A DNA stretch of 64,000 bases from Intrasporangiaceae bacterium URHB0013. GTDB taxonomy: Bacteria > Actinomycetota > Actinomycetes > Actinomycetales > Dermatophilaceae. The position numbers were made by a program, and so were the translations under genes. Below, in pieces: positions 38,375 through 47,317 of this stretch. Location of the stretch: positions 124,001 through 188,000 of the forward strand of contig JIBA01000014.1 in assembly GCA_000620545.1 (NCBI GenBank), in the 5' to 3' direction. The notes beneath the pieces were generated by a model, which was given only the letters and a program-made list of their open reading frames with translations, ran no database searches and had not been told where the DNA came from. Each line of letters begins with the position of its first letter. Positions within the stretch are counted from its first letter, which is position 1.

Positions 38375-39772
38375 ATGCCTCGCCTTGCCATGCCCACCTC
38401 CCGCGACCAGCGCTCGGCCCCGCCGACCCCTGCTCGCGAGATCGCGCGCATCGCCGTGCCGGTGAGCATGGAGTTCGTCCTCATGCTGGTGCTCAACTTC
38501 GTCAACCAGATCGTCGTCGGCGGTCTCGGCGCGGTCGCGATCGCCGCGGTGGGCTTCTCCAACAGCCTCACCTTCATCCTCGCCGTGACGCTCGGCTGCC
38601 TCGGCACGTCGGTCAGCATCCTCGTCGCGCGAGCCCACGGCGCCGGTCGACGCGACGCCCTCGACCACACCGTCACCGCAGCACTGCTCGTCGCCGTCGC
38701 GCTCGGCATCGTCGTCTCGCTCGTACCGTGGTTCTTCGCCGACCACCTGATGTCTGTCGTCGGGGCCTCCCCGTCGGTGGCTGAGGCGGGCACCGACTAC
38801 TTCCGCCTCACCGTCCTCGCCACTCTGCCGGTCATGCTCAGCGCGATCCTCTCGGGCGTGCTCCGCTCGGCCGGCCGGCCGACGAGCCCGATGATCGCGA
38901 CGATGGTCACCGTGGTCGCGAACTCCGTGATCGCGTACTCCCTCGTCGTGGGGGTCGGCCCGCTGCCCTCCCTCGGCGTGGCCGGCGCCGGCTGGGCCAC
39001 GCTCCTCACGGCCGTCGTGAAGTCGCTCATCCTGCTGTGGATGGCGTACGGCCGACGCGGCGTCGTCGGCTGGAGCCTGCCTGACAGCGTGCGCCAGTGG
39101 CGTGCCGTCGTCGTGCCGCTCTTCGTCCTCGCGCTCCCGCTCGGCGTCACCGAGCTCTTCTGGACGGTGGGCACCTTCCTCTACAACGTCGTCTTCCAGC
39201 AGCTCGGCGACGAGGCCCTGGCCGCTGCACAGATCGTCACGACGCTGGAGGGCGTCTTCATCGTCGGCAGCATCGGCCTGATGAGCGCCACGACCACCCT
39301 CGTCGGCCGCTCCGTCGGCCGCGGCGACGTCGACGCCGCGATGGCGTGCGTGCGGCGGCTGACGCGCGCGGGCATCGGGACCGCCGCGGTCTTCGGCGTC
39401 CTGTTCGCCGCCTCGGTGCTGCTCCTCGACGTGCTCTTCGGGGAGGCCGGCCGCGAGGTCCGCACCATGGCGGGCGTCGGCATCCTCGTCAACGCCGTCT
39501 TCCAGGTCGTCAAGGTCCGCAACATGATCGTGGGTGCGGGCGTGCTGCCCAGCGCCAACGACGTGCGCGGCGTCATCATTGGCGACGTGGTGGGCGCCTT
39601 CGCGGTCGGACTGCCGCTCGCGGTCCTGCTCGGGCTGCACACGCCGCTCGGCTACGTCGGCATCTTCGTCGCTCGCATCCTCGAGGAGCTGGCCAAGCTC
39701 GCGATCTTCACGTGGCGTGCCCGGCGCATCCGCTGGGAGCGGCTCGTCACGCCGCGCGAGGCCGTCGCCTGA
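38375..39772 (+). CDS. MATE-family efflux transporter
   Basis: The 465-residue protein has about 12 transmembrane helices arranged as two six-helix halves. Sequences include EFVLMLVLNFVNQIVVGGLG, GCLGTSVSILVARAHGAGRR and, in the second half, IGLMSATTTLVGRSVGRGDV. The paired GxxxSxxVxxxxGxG motifs are those of MATE/DinF-type antiporters, which export cationic drugs or metabolites using Na+ or H+. Substrate is unknown. ATG 38375 is preceded by GAAAGG 8 nt away. Confidence 0.9.
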   Translation: MPRLAMPTSRDQRSAPPTPAREIARIAVPVSMEFVLMLVLNFVNQIVVGGLGAVAIAAVGFSNSLTFILAVTLGCLGTSVSILVARAHGAGRRDALDHTVTAALLVAVALGIVVSLVPWFFADHLMSVVGASPSVAEAGTDYFRLTVLATLPVMLSAILSGVLRSAGRPTSPMIATMVTVVANSVIAYSLVVGVGPLPSLGVAGAGWATLLTAVVKSLILLWMAYGRRGVVGWSLPDSVRQWRAVVVPLFVLALPLGVTELFWTVGTFLYNVVFQQLGDEALAAAQIVTTLEGVFIVGSIGLMSATTTLVGRSVGRGDVDAAMACVRRLTRAGIGTAAVFGVLFAASVLLLDVLFGEAGREVRTMAGVGILVNAVFQVVKVRNMIVGAGVLPSANDVRGVIIGDVVGAFAVGLPLAVLLGLHTPLGYVGIFVARILEELAKLAIFTWRARRIRWERLVTPREAVA

Positions 39773-39787
39773 CGGGCGCGCCTCGCC

Positions 39788-39793
39788 TAGCGT
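39788..39793 (+). promoter_or_regulatory. -10 box of the YyaL-type gene (leaderless)
   Basis: TAGCGT, 6 nt (GAGGGG) before ATG 39800. Confidence 0.5.
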
Positions 39794-39799
39794 GAGGGG

Positions 39800-41794
39800 A
39801 TGACCAACCGACTCGCCCGCGCGACGAGCCCCTATCTGCTCCAGCACCGCGACAACCCGGTGCACTGGCAGGAGTGGGGCGAAGAAGCCTTCGCCGAGGC
39901 TCGGCGGCGGAACGTGCCCGTCCTGCTGTCGGTCGGATACGCGGCGTGCCACTGGTGCCACGTCATGGCGCACGAGTCGTTCGAGGACGAGACCGTCGCC
40001 GCTGCGCTCAACGACCGGTTCGTCTCTGTCAAGGTCGACCGCGAGGAGCGACCCGACATCGACGCCGTCTACATGTCGGCCGTGACCGCGACGACGGGCC
40101 ACGGCGGGTGGCCGATGACGGTCTTCCTCACCCCCGACGGTGAGCCGTTCTTCTGCGGCACCTACTTCCCTCGCGACCACTTCCTGCGGGTGCTCGAGGC
40201 CCTCGACGAAGCCTGGCGCACGCGAGAGGCCGAGGTGCGGGCGTCGGGCACCCACATCTCCACGAGCCTGGCCAACGCACTGCAGCCACCGACGCCGTAT
40301 GCCGTCGAGCCGGGCGCGCTGTCGTCTGCGGTGGCACTCCTGGCTCGCCAGTTCGACCCTGTGGCGTGCGGATTCGGCGGGGCCCCGAAGTTCCCGCCGT
40401 CGATGGTCCTCGAGTTCCTGCTCCGTCACCACGCACGCACGGGTGACGCGTCGTCGCTCGAGATGGCCTCGCGCACCCTGGAGGCCATGGCACGCGGCGG
40501 CCTCTATGACCAGCTCGCGGGCGGCTTCGCCCGTTACGCGGTCGACGCAGGGTGGGTCGTGCCGCACTTCGAGAAGATGCTCTACGACAACGCCCTGCTG
40601 CTCCGCGCCTACACGACGTGGTGGAAGGTCACCGGCGACCCGTTGGCCGAGCGCATCGTCCGTGAGACGGCCGACTTCATCGTGCGCGACCTCGGCACCG
40701 CCGCCGGCGGGTTCGCGTCCTCGCTCGACGCCGACGCCGACGGCGTCGAGGGACTGACGTACGCGTGGACTCCCGAGCAGCTGCGGGAGGTCCTGGGCGA
40801 CGACGAGGGTCCCGCCGCGTCCGTCCTGCTCGGCGTGACGCCGGAGGGGACGTTCGAGCACGGCTCCTCCACGCTGCAGCTCCGGGCCGACCCGACCGAC
40901 CCTGCGTGGTTCGAGCGTGTCCGCAGCCGCCTTCTCGCGGCCCGCGCCGAGCGACCCCAACCCGGGCGCGACGACAAGGTCGTCACGTCGTGGAACGGTC
41001 TCGCGATCGCTGCGCTCGCGGGCGCGGGCGCCGCCTTCGGCCGACCCGACTGGGTCCAGGCCGCCTCCGGGTGCGCCGCCCACGTCCTCGACGTCCACAC
41101 CGTCGACGGTGAGCTGCGGCGTGCGTCACGCCTCGGCGTCGTCGGCACGGCACGGGCCGTCGCGGACGACCACGGAAACCTCGCCGAGGGCCTGCTCGCG
41201 CTGCACCAGGTCACCGGCGACCTGCGCTGGCTGCGGGCCGCGCGCGAGGTCCTCGGCGCCGCGCGGCACTTCGCCGCAGACGACGGAGGGTTCCACGACA
41301 CCGCCCGGGACGCCGAGCCGCTCTACCTGCGACCACGCAGCGCGGCCGACAACGCCGAGCCCTCCGGTCAGTCCGCCCTGGCCGGCGCCCTCGTGACGCT
41401 CGGCGCGGTCACCGGCGACCCGGACGCGCTCGAGGCGGGCGCCCGTGCGACCGCCGCGGGTCTGGGGCTCGCCGTGCGCGAGCCGCGTTTCGGTGGATGG
41501 TCGCTCGCGATCGCAGAGGCCCTCGTGGCCGGACCTCTCCAGGTCGCCGTCGTCGGGTCGGGTCCCGACGCCGACGCCCTCGAGGCGGTCGCGCGGGGAT
41601 CGGCGAGCCCGGGACTCGTCGTCGTCCGGGGCGAACCGGACGCGCCCGGTCACCCCCTCCTCGCCGATCGTCCGCTCGTCGACGGCCACGCAGCGGCGTA
41701 CGTCTGTCGCGGCATGGTGTGCGAGCTGCCCGCGACCCACCCCGGCGACCTGACGGAGCAGCTGCGCCCCGCCACCGGCGGCGCGACCGGGTGA
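39800..41794 (+). CDS. YyaL/SSP411-type thioredoxin-domain protein (DUF255)
   Basis: The 664-residue protein starts with [20 protein letters not shown] and a thioredoxin-like domain with C50-H-W-C53 in [19 protein letters not shown] six-hairpin (alpha/alpha) barrel follows, resembling glycan epimerases ([52 protein letters not shown]). The family is widespread from bacteria to mammals (spermatogenesis-associated protein 20) and its reaction is still unknown. There is no signal peptide, so it is cytosolic. Confidence 0.9.
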   Translation: MTNRLARATSPYLLQHRDNPVHWQEWGEEAFAEARRRNVPVLLSVGYAACHWCHVMAHESFEDETVAAALNDRFVSVKVDREERPDIDAVYMSAVTATTGHGGWPMTVFLTPDGEPFFCGTYFPRDHFLRVLEALDEAWRTREAEVRASGTHISTSLANALQPPTPYAVEPGALSSAVALLARQFDPVACGFGGAPKFPPSMVLEFLLRHHARTGDASSLEMASRTLEAMARGGLYDQLAGGFARYAVDAGWVVPHFEKMLYDNALLLRAYTTWWKVTGDPLAERIVRETADFIVRDLGTAAGGFASSLDADADGVEGLTYAWTPEQLREVLGDDEGPAASVLLGVTPEGTFEHGSSTLQLRADPTDPAWFERVRSRLLAARAERPQPGRDDKVVTSWNGLAIAALAGAGAAFGRPDWVQAASGCAAHVLDVHTVDGELRRASRLGVVGTARAVADDHGNLAEGLLALHQVTGDLRWLRAAREVLGAARHFAADDGGFHDTARDAEPLYLRPRSAADNAEPSGQSALAGALVTLGAVTGDPDALEAGARATAAGLGLAVREPRFGGWSLAIAEALVAGPLQVAVVGSGPDADALEAVARGSASPGLVVVRGEPDAPGHPLLADRPLVDGHAAAYVCRGMVCELPATHPGDLTEQLRPATGGATG

Positions 41795-41819
41795 GGCGGC
41801 GAACCGCCCGACAACAGCA

Positions 41820-41831
41820 TTGGCGGGCCAA
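41820..41831. promoter_or_regulatory. Short palindrome upstream of the response regulator
   Basis: TTGGCGGGCCAA is an inverted repeat (TTGGC-GG-GCCAA) ending 27 nt before ATG 41859. It could be an operator, but the repeat is short. Confidence 0.25.
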
Positions 41832-41858
41832 ACGCGCACATTCTGCAACAATCACCGC

Positions 41859-42656
41859 ATGAGGGGCTCAACGCGCACCGCAGTCGTCGTCGAGGACGAC
41901 GACGACATCCGTGAGCTCATCACGCACAGCCTCACCATGCAGGGCTTCGAGGTGTCCACCGCGTCGTCGGGTCAGGCCGGCCTCGAGCTCGTCGTCGCGA
42001 CGGATCCCGACCTCGTGACCCTCGACCTCGGCCTGCCCGACCTGGACGGGATCGAGGTGTGCCGTCGGGTCCGCGACGTGAGCCAGGCCTACGTCGTCAT
42101 GATCAGCGCCCGCACCGACGAGATCGACCGCCTCATGGGCCTCGAGATCGGCGCAGACGACTACCTCACGAAGCCGTTCAGCCCGCGCGAGCTGCAGGCC
42201 CGCGTCAACGCCATGTTCCGCCGTCCCCGGACGAGCGGTCCCACCGGCACCGACGAGGCACCGGGCCCGGCCGTGAACGGCTCGGCCTCCGCGGCGACCG
42301 GGGGGTCCGCCGAGATCGCGACATCGCGTGGGACGACGACCGAGCTGCTGCGCCACGGCCGCATCGCCGTCGACACGGAGGGCCGGGTCGCCACGGTCGA
42401 CGAGCAGGAGGTCGACCTGACGCGCACCGAGTTCGACCTGCTCTCGACGCTCGTCAGCGCACCCCGCCGCGTGTGGTCGCGCGCCGTCCTGCTGGACAGC
42501 CTCTGGGGGCCCGGCTGGTCCGAGGAGCACCTCGTCGAGGTGCACGTCGGCAACCTCCGCCGCAAGCTGAGCCGCCTCGGGCCCGACGGGATGCGTGCGC
42601 CCATCCGGACCGTGCGGGGCGTGGGCTACCGCATGGAGGAGCCGGACGCGTTCTGA
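41859..42656 (+). CDS. OmpR/PhoB-type response regulator (orphan)
   Basis: The 265-residue protein has a receiver domain with the acidic pocket VVEDDDDIREL, phosphoacceptor D56 (LVTLDLGLPD), S83 and K105 (YLTKPFSP). A ~50-residue Ser/Thr/Ala/Gly linker follows, then a winged-helix DNA-binding domain with DLTRTEFDLLSTLVSAPRRV and VEVHVGNLRRKL. All phosphorylation residues are intact. No histidine kinase gene is adjacent. A weak AACAAT box 6 nt before the ATG suggests a leaderless message. The convergent gene downstream encodes an Hpt-like protein. Confidence 0.92.
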   Translation: MRGSTRTAVVVEDDDDIRELITHSLTMQGFEVSTASSGQAGLELVVATDPDLVTLDLGLPDLDGIEVCRRVRDVSQAYVVMISARTDEIDRLMGLEIGADDYLTKPFSPRELQARVNAMFRRPRTSGPTGTDEAPGPAVNGSASAATGGSAEIATSRGTTTELLRHGRIAVDTEGRVATVDEQEVDLTRTEFDLLSTLVSAPRRVWSRAVLLDSLWGPGWSEEHLVEVHVGNLRRKLSRLGPDGMRAPIRTVRGVGYRMEEPDAF

Positions 42657-42717
42657 CGGCGAGGGCTGCGCTGCTGATCGCGCTGCGGGCGTCGCGGGCC
42701 CGCCCGGTCCGTCTCGC

Positions 42718-43173
42718 TCAGGCAGGGGCGAGCGGCGCGGGGCGGTCGAGGTGTGACCGCAAGGCGTGGCGCGCACTGGGCGCGAGCCCGAGCATCGACG
42801 CACCACGTTCGCGCGCAAGGTCCGCTTCACCGCGACGCACCGCGTCGATGACGCAGAGCACGGCCGCCTCGAGCCGCACGAGGCCCACGGTGGCCGACGA
42901 GACCCGCAGGCTGAGCAGGACGTCCATGGCCGCGATCTCGTCGCGGCACTCGAGGGCGGAGGCGGCGCGGGTGAGGCGGGCATCGAGCATCCGCAGATAG
43001 GTCCGAGCGATGGAACGCGCGAGGTCGTCGCTCTCGAGCTCGGACGCCAGACGGGTCAGGGCCCCGGGGTCGAGCTCGTCGGCCGTGGGTCCGGCGCAGA
43101 CCGGGCCCACCGGCTCAGCGGCCACGGCCGGCACCGAAGGCGCCCGGGGCGCGAGCCGGCAGGCCGTGAGCAC
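42718..43173 (-). CDS. Hpt-like helical protein lacking the phosphoacceptor histidine
   Basis: The C-terminal ~115 residues are helical: DELDPGALTRLASELESDDL, ARSIARTYLRMLDARL, then LLSLRVSSATVG and RRGEADLARERGA. The segment SLRVSSATVG aligns with the Hpt motif HxLKGSSxxVG. Where the histidine should be there is leucine (L87 counting from GTG 43173), so it cannot carry a phosphate in the usual way. The start is uncertain: GTG 43173, GTG 43110 or GTG 43290 are all possible and none has a good ribosome site. I chose 43173 because a hairpin at 43195-43227 looks non-coding. It converges with the response regulator gene. Confidence 0.6.
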   Translation of the reverse strand: MLTACRLAPRAPSVPAVAAEPVGPVCAGPTADELDPGALTRLASELESDDLARSIARTYLRMLDARLTRAASALECRDEIAAMDVLLSLRVSSATVGLVRLEAAVLCVIDAVRRGEADLARERGASMLGLAPSARHALRSHLDRPAPLAPA

Positions 43174-43584
43174 AACGGGCCGTGCACCGGATCGGGGCGG
43201 GCCGGCCTCCCACCAGGTGGCCCGCCCTCTTCCGGTTTCCTCCCCCCACGGGAGTCCTCGAGTGGGCCCGCCGTCCGGGAAGGGAGCCACGACCTCGCAC
43301 CGTCACTGCAGGGTCAGTGCTGGTGCTGGTGGTCATGGCGCTCCGATCCCGGATCGACGGGCGCTCGCCCGAAGGTTCTGCGTCAGCGGGCCGGTCCCCC
43401 GACCGGTCCCGCTGTCGAGGACGAATCTGCCGCGCCAACTGCAAGACCCGAACCCCTTGGCACGCATGGTTTCCGCAAGAAACCCGCAACGCCGACCTGT
43501 TTCGGGAGGTCCTGCGGCTTTTGTCCTTGCTCTTGGCGCGGCCGGTGTGGCCGCACGCCTCAGGCAGGCGACCTGCCAGAGATC
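43174..43584. other. 411-nt spacer between apbE and the Hpt-like gene
   Basis: I see no convincing gene here. It holds three hairpins. The first is 43195-43227 (9-bp GGGCGGGCC/GGCCCGCCC with an inner 4-bp stem). The second is 43385-43413 (AGCGGG-CCGGTC pairing with GACCGG-T-CCCGCT, one bulge, CCCC loop). The third is 43563-43577, next to the apbE stop. An ATG at 43336 (minus strand) opens MTTSTSTDPAVTVRG with GGAG upstream. That frame reaches a stop at 43115, inside the Hpt-like gene but in another frame, so a frameshift or an alternative N terminus is conceivable. Confidence 0.5.
43563..43577 (-). terminator. Hairpin after apbE
   Basis: GGCAGG-CGA-CCTGCC begins 7 nt beyond the apbE stop; 6-bp stem with a 3-nt loop, no U-tract. 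Confidence 0.45.
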
Positions 43585-44385
43585 TCAGAGAGCCGTCGAG
43601 AGGTAGTCCGTCGCGCTCGTGGCGAAGGCCTCGCTCGTGGCTTCCGAGCCGACGAAGAGCGCCGTGGCCCAGATGTCGGCCCAGAGCAGGGTCGGCCCGG
43701 TCACCGTCACCGACCCCGGGCGCCCGACGAGCTGACCGGACCGTGGGTCGTAGAGGTGCGCCCCGCGCGCCGCCGTCCCCGACGTGGCCACGGCCCCTCG
43801 CGTCAGGGTCATCGTGGTGGCCACTCGGCGGCGGTCGAGGGGGTCCTCGACGCCGACGCGCCACGCGATCGCACCCGGTCCGGCGGTCGGCACCTCACGA
43901 TGCGCCCCGATGAGAAGGTCGCCACCGGCGTTGATGCAGAAGGAGATTCGCTCCAGCTCCGTCAGCGGCAGCGATGCGCGGTCGACGGCCCACCCCTTGA
44001 CGAGGCCGGTCGGGTCGAACGCGAGGTCGCCCTCACCGGTGGGCAGCAGCGTCGTGAACGCCCCACGGGTGAGCACCGTCGCCTCCTGTCCGATGCGCAG
44101 CGCCTCCTCGACGAGTGGGTTGCACCCCGAGATCCGGACCTCGTCGCGGCGCAGTCGCATGAGGTCGGAGTCGTCGCGATAGGTCGAGAAGACCGAGTCC
44201 ATCTCGCGCAGGACCTCGAAGGCAGCGCCCACCGCGTCCTGGGCCGCGACCCTGTCGAGGTCCTCGCCCCGGAGGTGGATGGAGATGGGCATACCCATGA
44301 TCTGCTCGAGCCAGGCCCGGCGCCCTGGGGCGGGTGCCGGATGGGAGTCACCGGACCGGCGGGGGCGCGTGACGGGTCGGCTCAT
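43585..44385 (-). CDS. apbE: FAD:protein FMN transferase (ApbE)
   Basis: ApbE attaches FMN covalently to threonine in partner proteins, using FAD. The 266-residue protein has MGMPISIHLRGED, DSVFSTYRDDSDLMRL, LAFDPTGLVKGWAVDRA, INAGGDLLIGAHRE, TRGAVATSGTAARGAHLYDP and a C-terminal ADIWATALFVG, all family landmarks. ATG 44385 follows GGAG by 6 nt. The first 35 residues are basic and proline-rich with no hydrophobic signal or lipobox, so it appears cytosolic. Its likely substrate is the FMN-binding protein encoded 35 nt upstream. Confidence 0.92.
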   Translation of the reverse strand: MSRPVTRPRRSGDSHPAPAPGRRAWLEQIMGMPISIHLRGEDLDRVAAQDAVGAAFEVLREMDSVFSTYRDDSDLMRLRRDEVRISGCNPLVEEALRIGQEATVLTRGAFTTLLPTGEGDLAFDPTGLVKGWAVDRASLPLTELERISFCINAGGDLLIGAHREVPTAGPGAIAWRVGVEDPLDRRRVATTMTLTRGAVATSGTAARGAHLYDPRSGQLVGRPGSVTVTGPTLLWADIWATALFVGSEATSEAFATSATDYLSTAL

Positions 44386-44420
44386 CGATCGCTCCGTGGA
44401 CGCCTGCCTCGTCGGGTGCC

Positions 44421-44969
44421 TCACAGGTTGGCCTGGTCGATGGCCGACTGCAGGGACTGCGTATAGCCCTCCCACGTGTACGTCGCGCCGGACACGACGT
44501 CGATCTGCGCCGACTGCGCGGTGACGGTCTCCTCGTTGTAGACCGGGACCGCGGCCGAGTTGATCATCTGGTCGTGGCGGTCGTTCCACGGCACCTGCAG
44601 CACCTCTGCAGCGGTGATCCTGCCGCTCTGGACGGTGATCTGGACCTGGACGTTGCCGAAGCGGGTCAGAACCGCATCCCCGGCAAACGTCTTAGCCGCC
44701 GAGCTCGTGCCGCTCGTGTCACTCGTGTCGGACGACGTGGCGCTCGGGTCACTCGTCGCGTCGCCGGTCGGCTGCTGGCCGGACGAGTCCGTCGAGGAGG
44801 CGGAGGACGACCCGGACGAGGAGCCCGTGCTGTCGGACGTCTTGCTGGTCGTCGTCACCTGCCTGGTCTCGGCGGCGACGATGGCGGACGAGCCGCGCGA
44901 CGTGCTGTAGCTGAAGAGGAGGACGAGCACGGTCACGGTGCTCATGGCCCAGAGGACGATGCGGCGCAT
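44421..44969 (-). CDS. FMN-binding domain protein with covalent-flavin motif
   Basis: The 182-residue protein has one N-terminal hydrophobic segment (IVLWAMSTVTVLVLLFSY), then a Ser/Thr-rich linker (~residues 37-92). The FMN-binding domain contains DVVSGATYTWEGY. SGATYT matches the ApbE target motif [S/T]GA[S/T]x[S/T], with T165 the expected FMN-linked residue. The protein should be held on the outer face of the membrane, carrying electrons. It lies between the membrane oxidoreductase gene and apbE. Confidence 0.9.
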   Translation of the reverse strand: MRRIVLWAMSTVTVLVLLFSYSTSRGSSAIVAAETRQVTTTSKTSDSTGSSSGSSSASSTDSSGQQPTGDATSDPSATSSDTSDTSGTSSAAKTFAGDAVLTRFGNVQVQITVQSGRITAAEVLQVPWNDRHDQMINSAAVPVYNEETVTAQSAQIDVVSGATYTWEGYTQSLQSAIDQANL

Positions 44970-45028
44970 GGGGGGCTCGATTCGGGTTCGGTTCGGGTGC
45001 AGTCTCAGGTCGGACGCACGGTGGCGGC

Positions 45029-46453
45029 TCAGTAGGTGAAGCGTTCGCGGTGCACGGCGTCGTGCGGCACCCCGGCCTCGTGGGCAGCAGTGACGACCGT
45101 CTCCATCCACGCCGGGCTGCCGCACACGTAGACGTCGCGGGCTGCGATGCCGGGGACGATCCGGGTGAGCGCCTCGGCGTCGGTCAGGTGTCGTGAGTCG
45201 TCCGGGAGCCAGCTGGCGCGCTCTCGGTTGCGGTGGCCGACGACGGCCACGACGCGGCCGCCCTTGCTGCGTGCGAGGTCGAGCAGCTCGTCACCGAGGA
45301 CGATGTCCGACTGGCTGCCGACCCGGTAGATGACGACGACGCCGTCGGGCGAGGCCGGCAGCTCCTCCAGGATGGCGCGCAGCGGCGTGATGCCGATGCC
45401 CGCGCCGATGAGCACGGCCTTCGCGGTGGTGCGGATGCCGGCATGCAGGCGGCCGTAGGGACCCTCGACGAAGACCTTCGTGCCGGGTCGGAGGGTCGCG
45501 AGGCGTGCGCTGGAGGCCCCCACGGCCTCGGCCGTGATCCGGAGCGAGCGACCGTCGGGCGCGGCCGATAGAGAGTACGGGTTGCCGCGGCTCCAGCCCG
45601 GCCCGTCCAGGAAGCGCCACTGGAAGAACTGACCGGCCCGAACGGGGAGGCGGTCGAGTCGGCGCCCCGTCATGACGACGGAGGTCACCGTCGGCGACTC
45701 GACGACGACCTCGGAGACCACGAGCCGGTGGCGGAGCGAGCGGATGATGGGAAGCGCCACGCGGTACACGAGGACGGCAACGAGCGCGAAGGCGTACAGA
45801 CCCCACCAGAAGACCGTCGCGGCGAGGTTCGCGGTGAAGTCCTGCCCCGTCCAGAGCTGGTGGGGCAGCGCGAGGCCGGCGCCGAGGTAGGCGTAGAGGT
45901 GCAGCAGGTGCCAGGACTCGTAGCGCAGCCTTGCGCGGGCTCTCCGTACCGAGGTCACGACGACCAGCACGAGCGCGACGGTGCCGGCGAGGGCGAGCAG
46001 CATGCCGGGTGAGTGCAGCACCTCGTCGACGAAGGTGCCGACGACGCCCAGGGTGGTGCCGGCGCTGTAGCCGACCGTGATGAGGACGATGTGAGCGGCC
46101 ATGAGGTTGAAGGACGTGAAGCCGACGAGCCGGTGCATCCGGGCCAGCTCGTCCTGTCCCCATGCCTGCTCGACGAGCGGGATGCGGGCCATGAGCAGTA
46201 CCTGAAGGAGCATCATCGCCGAGGCGAGCAGCCCGCCGAGGCGGCCTGCGTTGGTGAGGCCCTCACCGAGCGAGCCGAAGGCGGTCAGGCCGCCACCGAC
46301 GACCCAGAGGGCGACGACGAAGAGCATGACGCCCCAGGCGCACACGGCGGACGCGTCCCGCCACCATCGGGGCGTCGGCGCGAGGGTCCGGCCGCGCCGC
46401 GGCGCAGCCGGCCCCGAGAGGTCACGGCTCTCCGGGAGGACGAGTGAGGTCAT
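45029..46453 (-). CDS. Ferric-reductase-like transmembrane flavin oxidoreductase
   Basis: The 474-residue protein has a six-helix membrane domain with histidines suited to bind heme (MHRLVGFTSFNLMAAH, YESWHLLHLYAYLGAGLALP). A cytosolic FAD/NAD(P)H module follows: NPYSLSAAPDG (FAD), VLIGAGIGITPLRAILEELP (NAD(P)), VYVCGSPAWMETV. It resembles NOX/FRE-type reductases that move electrons across the membrane, here probably to the FMN-binding partner. ATG 46453 has GAGCGT 7 nt upstream; GTG 46462 is the alternative start. Confidence 0.88.
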   Translation of the reverse strand: MTSLVLPESRDLSGPAAPRRGRTLAPTPRWWRDASAVCAWGVMLFVVALWVVGGGLTAFGSLGEGLTNAGRLGGLLASAMMLLQVLLMARIPLVEQAWGQDELARMHRLVGFTSFNLMAAHIVLITVGYSAGTTLGVVGTFVDEVLHSPGMLLALAGTVALVLVVVTSVRRARARLRYESWHLLHLYAYLGAGLALPHQLWTGQDFTANLAATVFWWGLYAFALVAVLVYRVALPIIRSLRHRLVVSEVVVESPTVTSVVMTGRRLDRLPVRAGQFFQWRFLDGPGWSRGNPYSLSAAPDGRSLRITAEAVGASSARLATLRPGTKVFVEGPYGRLHAGIRTTAKAVLIGAGIGITPLRAILEELPASPDGVVVIYRVGSQSDIVLGDELLDLARSKGGRVVAVVGHRNRERASWLPDDSRHLTDAEALTRIVPGIAARDVYVCGSPAWMETVVTAAHEAGVPHDAVHRERFTY

Positions 46454-46534
46454 GAGCCTCACGCTCGAGGGCGAGGCTGTGTGTGCCCTGTGTCGAGAGG
46501 GTGCCCGTGGTGTGAGGCCGGCAGCCCCGGGTGG

Positions 46535-47317
46535 TCAGGGCCACCAGCCGAGCAGGCTGCCGCCGATCTTGACGATGAACGCGGAGACGATGACGACGAA
46601 GAGGGCGCGGACGAAGCCACTCCCCTTGGCCACGGCGGTCCGCGCGCCGACGTAGCCGCCGAGCAGGTTGGCTCCCGCGAGGACGAGGCCGACCTTGAAG
46701 AGCACGAGGCCCATCGGCAGGAAGACCGTGAGGGCGCCGAGGTTCGTCGCGAAGTTCGTGATCTTCGCCTTGGCGCTCGCCTCGAGGAAGTTGTAGCCGA
46801 GCAGCCCGACCAGGGCGAAGACGAGGAAGCTGCCCGTACCCGGCCCCAGTGCTCCGTCGTAGACGCCGATGACGAAGCCGGTCAGGACGGCCAGCACCGT
46901 GTGGCGTGCCCCGTGGAAGCGGCGGATCGACTCCTTGCCGAGGTCGGGCTTGAAGAGGGTGTAGGCCCCGACGAGGACCAGGAGCACGAGGATGATCGGG
47001 TTGAACGCCGACTTCGGGATGTGCAGCCCGATGAGCGCGCCGCCGATCGCGCCGACGTAGGCGACCCCCGCCATGGGCAGCGCGGTGCGCAGGTCAGGAC
47101 GGATGCGGCGGTAGAAGGTGACCGAGCTCGTCGCGGTGCCGAAGATCGAGCCGAACTTGTTCGTCGCGAGCAGCTGCGCCGGTGACGCGCCGGGGAGGCC
47201 GATGAGCAGGGCCGGGAGCTGCACGAGGCCTCCCCCGCCGACGACGGCGTCGATCCAGCCGGCGACGAACGCCGCGGCCCCGAGGAAGGCCAGGGTCCCG
47301 AGGGTCGGGTCGCTCAC
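46535..47317 (-). CDS. TauE/SafE (TSUP) family permease
   Basis: The 260-residue protein has about eight transmembrane helices. It has the TSUP signatures GWIDAVVGGGGLVQLPALL near the N terminus and IGVYDGALGPGTGSFLVFAL in the second half. TSUP proteins export or import sulfur-containing or carboxylate anions such as sulfite or sulfoacetate; no substrate is evident. Start GTG 47317 overlaps the HAD gene stop by four bases. Confidence 0.88.
   Translation of the reverse strand: MSDPTLGTLAFLGAAAFVAGWIDAVVGGGGLVQLPALLIGLPGASPAQLLATNKFGSIFGTATSSVTFYRRIRPDLRTALPMAGVAYVGAIGGALIGLHIPKSAFNPIILVLLVLVGAYTLFKPDLGKESIRRFHGARHTVLAVLTGFVIGVYDGALGPGTGSFLVFALVGLLGYNFLEASAKAKITNFATNLGALTVFLPMGLVLFKVGLVLAGANLLGGYVGARTAVAKGSGFVRALFVVIVSAFIVKIGGSLLGWWP

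Noticed and set aside
37094-41098. A 1334-codon open frame on the minus strand
   Set aside because: It lies antisense to four clearly identified plus-strand genes (DUF4439, APH-like, MATE, YyaL-type). Its product is low-complexity Arg/Gly/Asp/Glu sequence typical of the shadow frame in GC-rich DNA.
43182-43913. A 243-codon plus-strand frame across the apbE-Hpt spacer
   Set aside because: It runs antisense into apbE, has basic low-complexity sequence and no recognisable domain or ribosome site.
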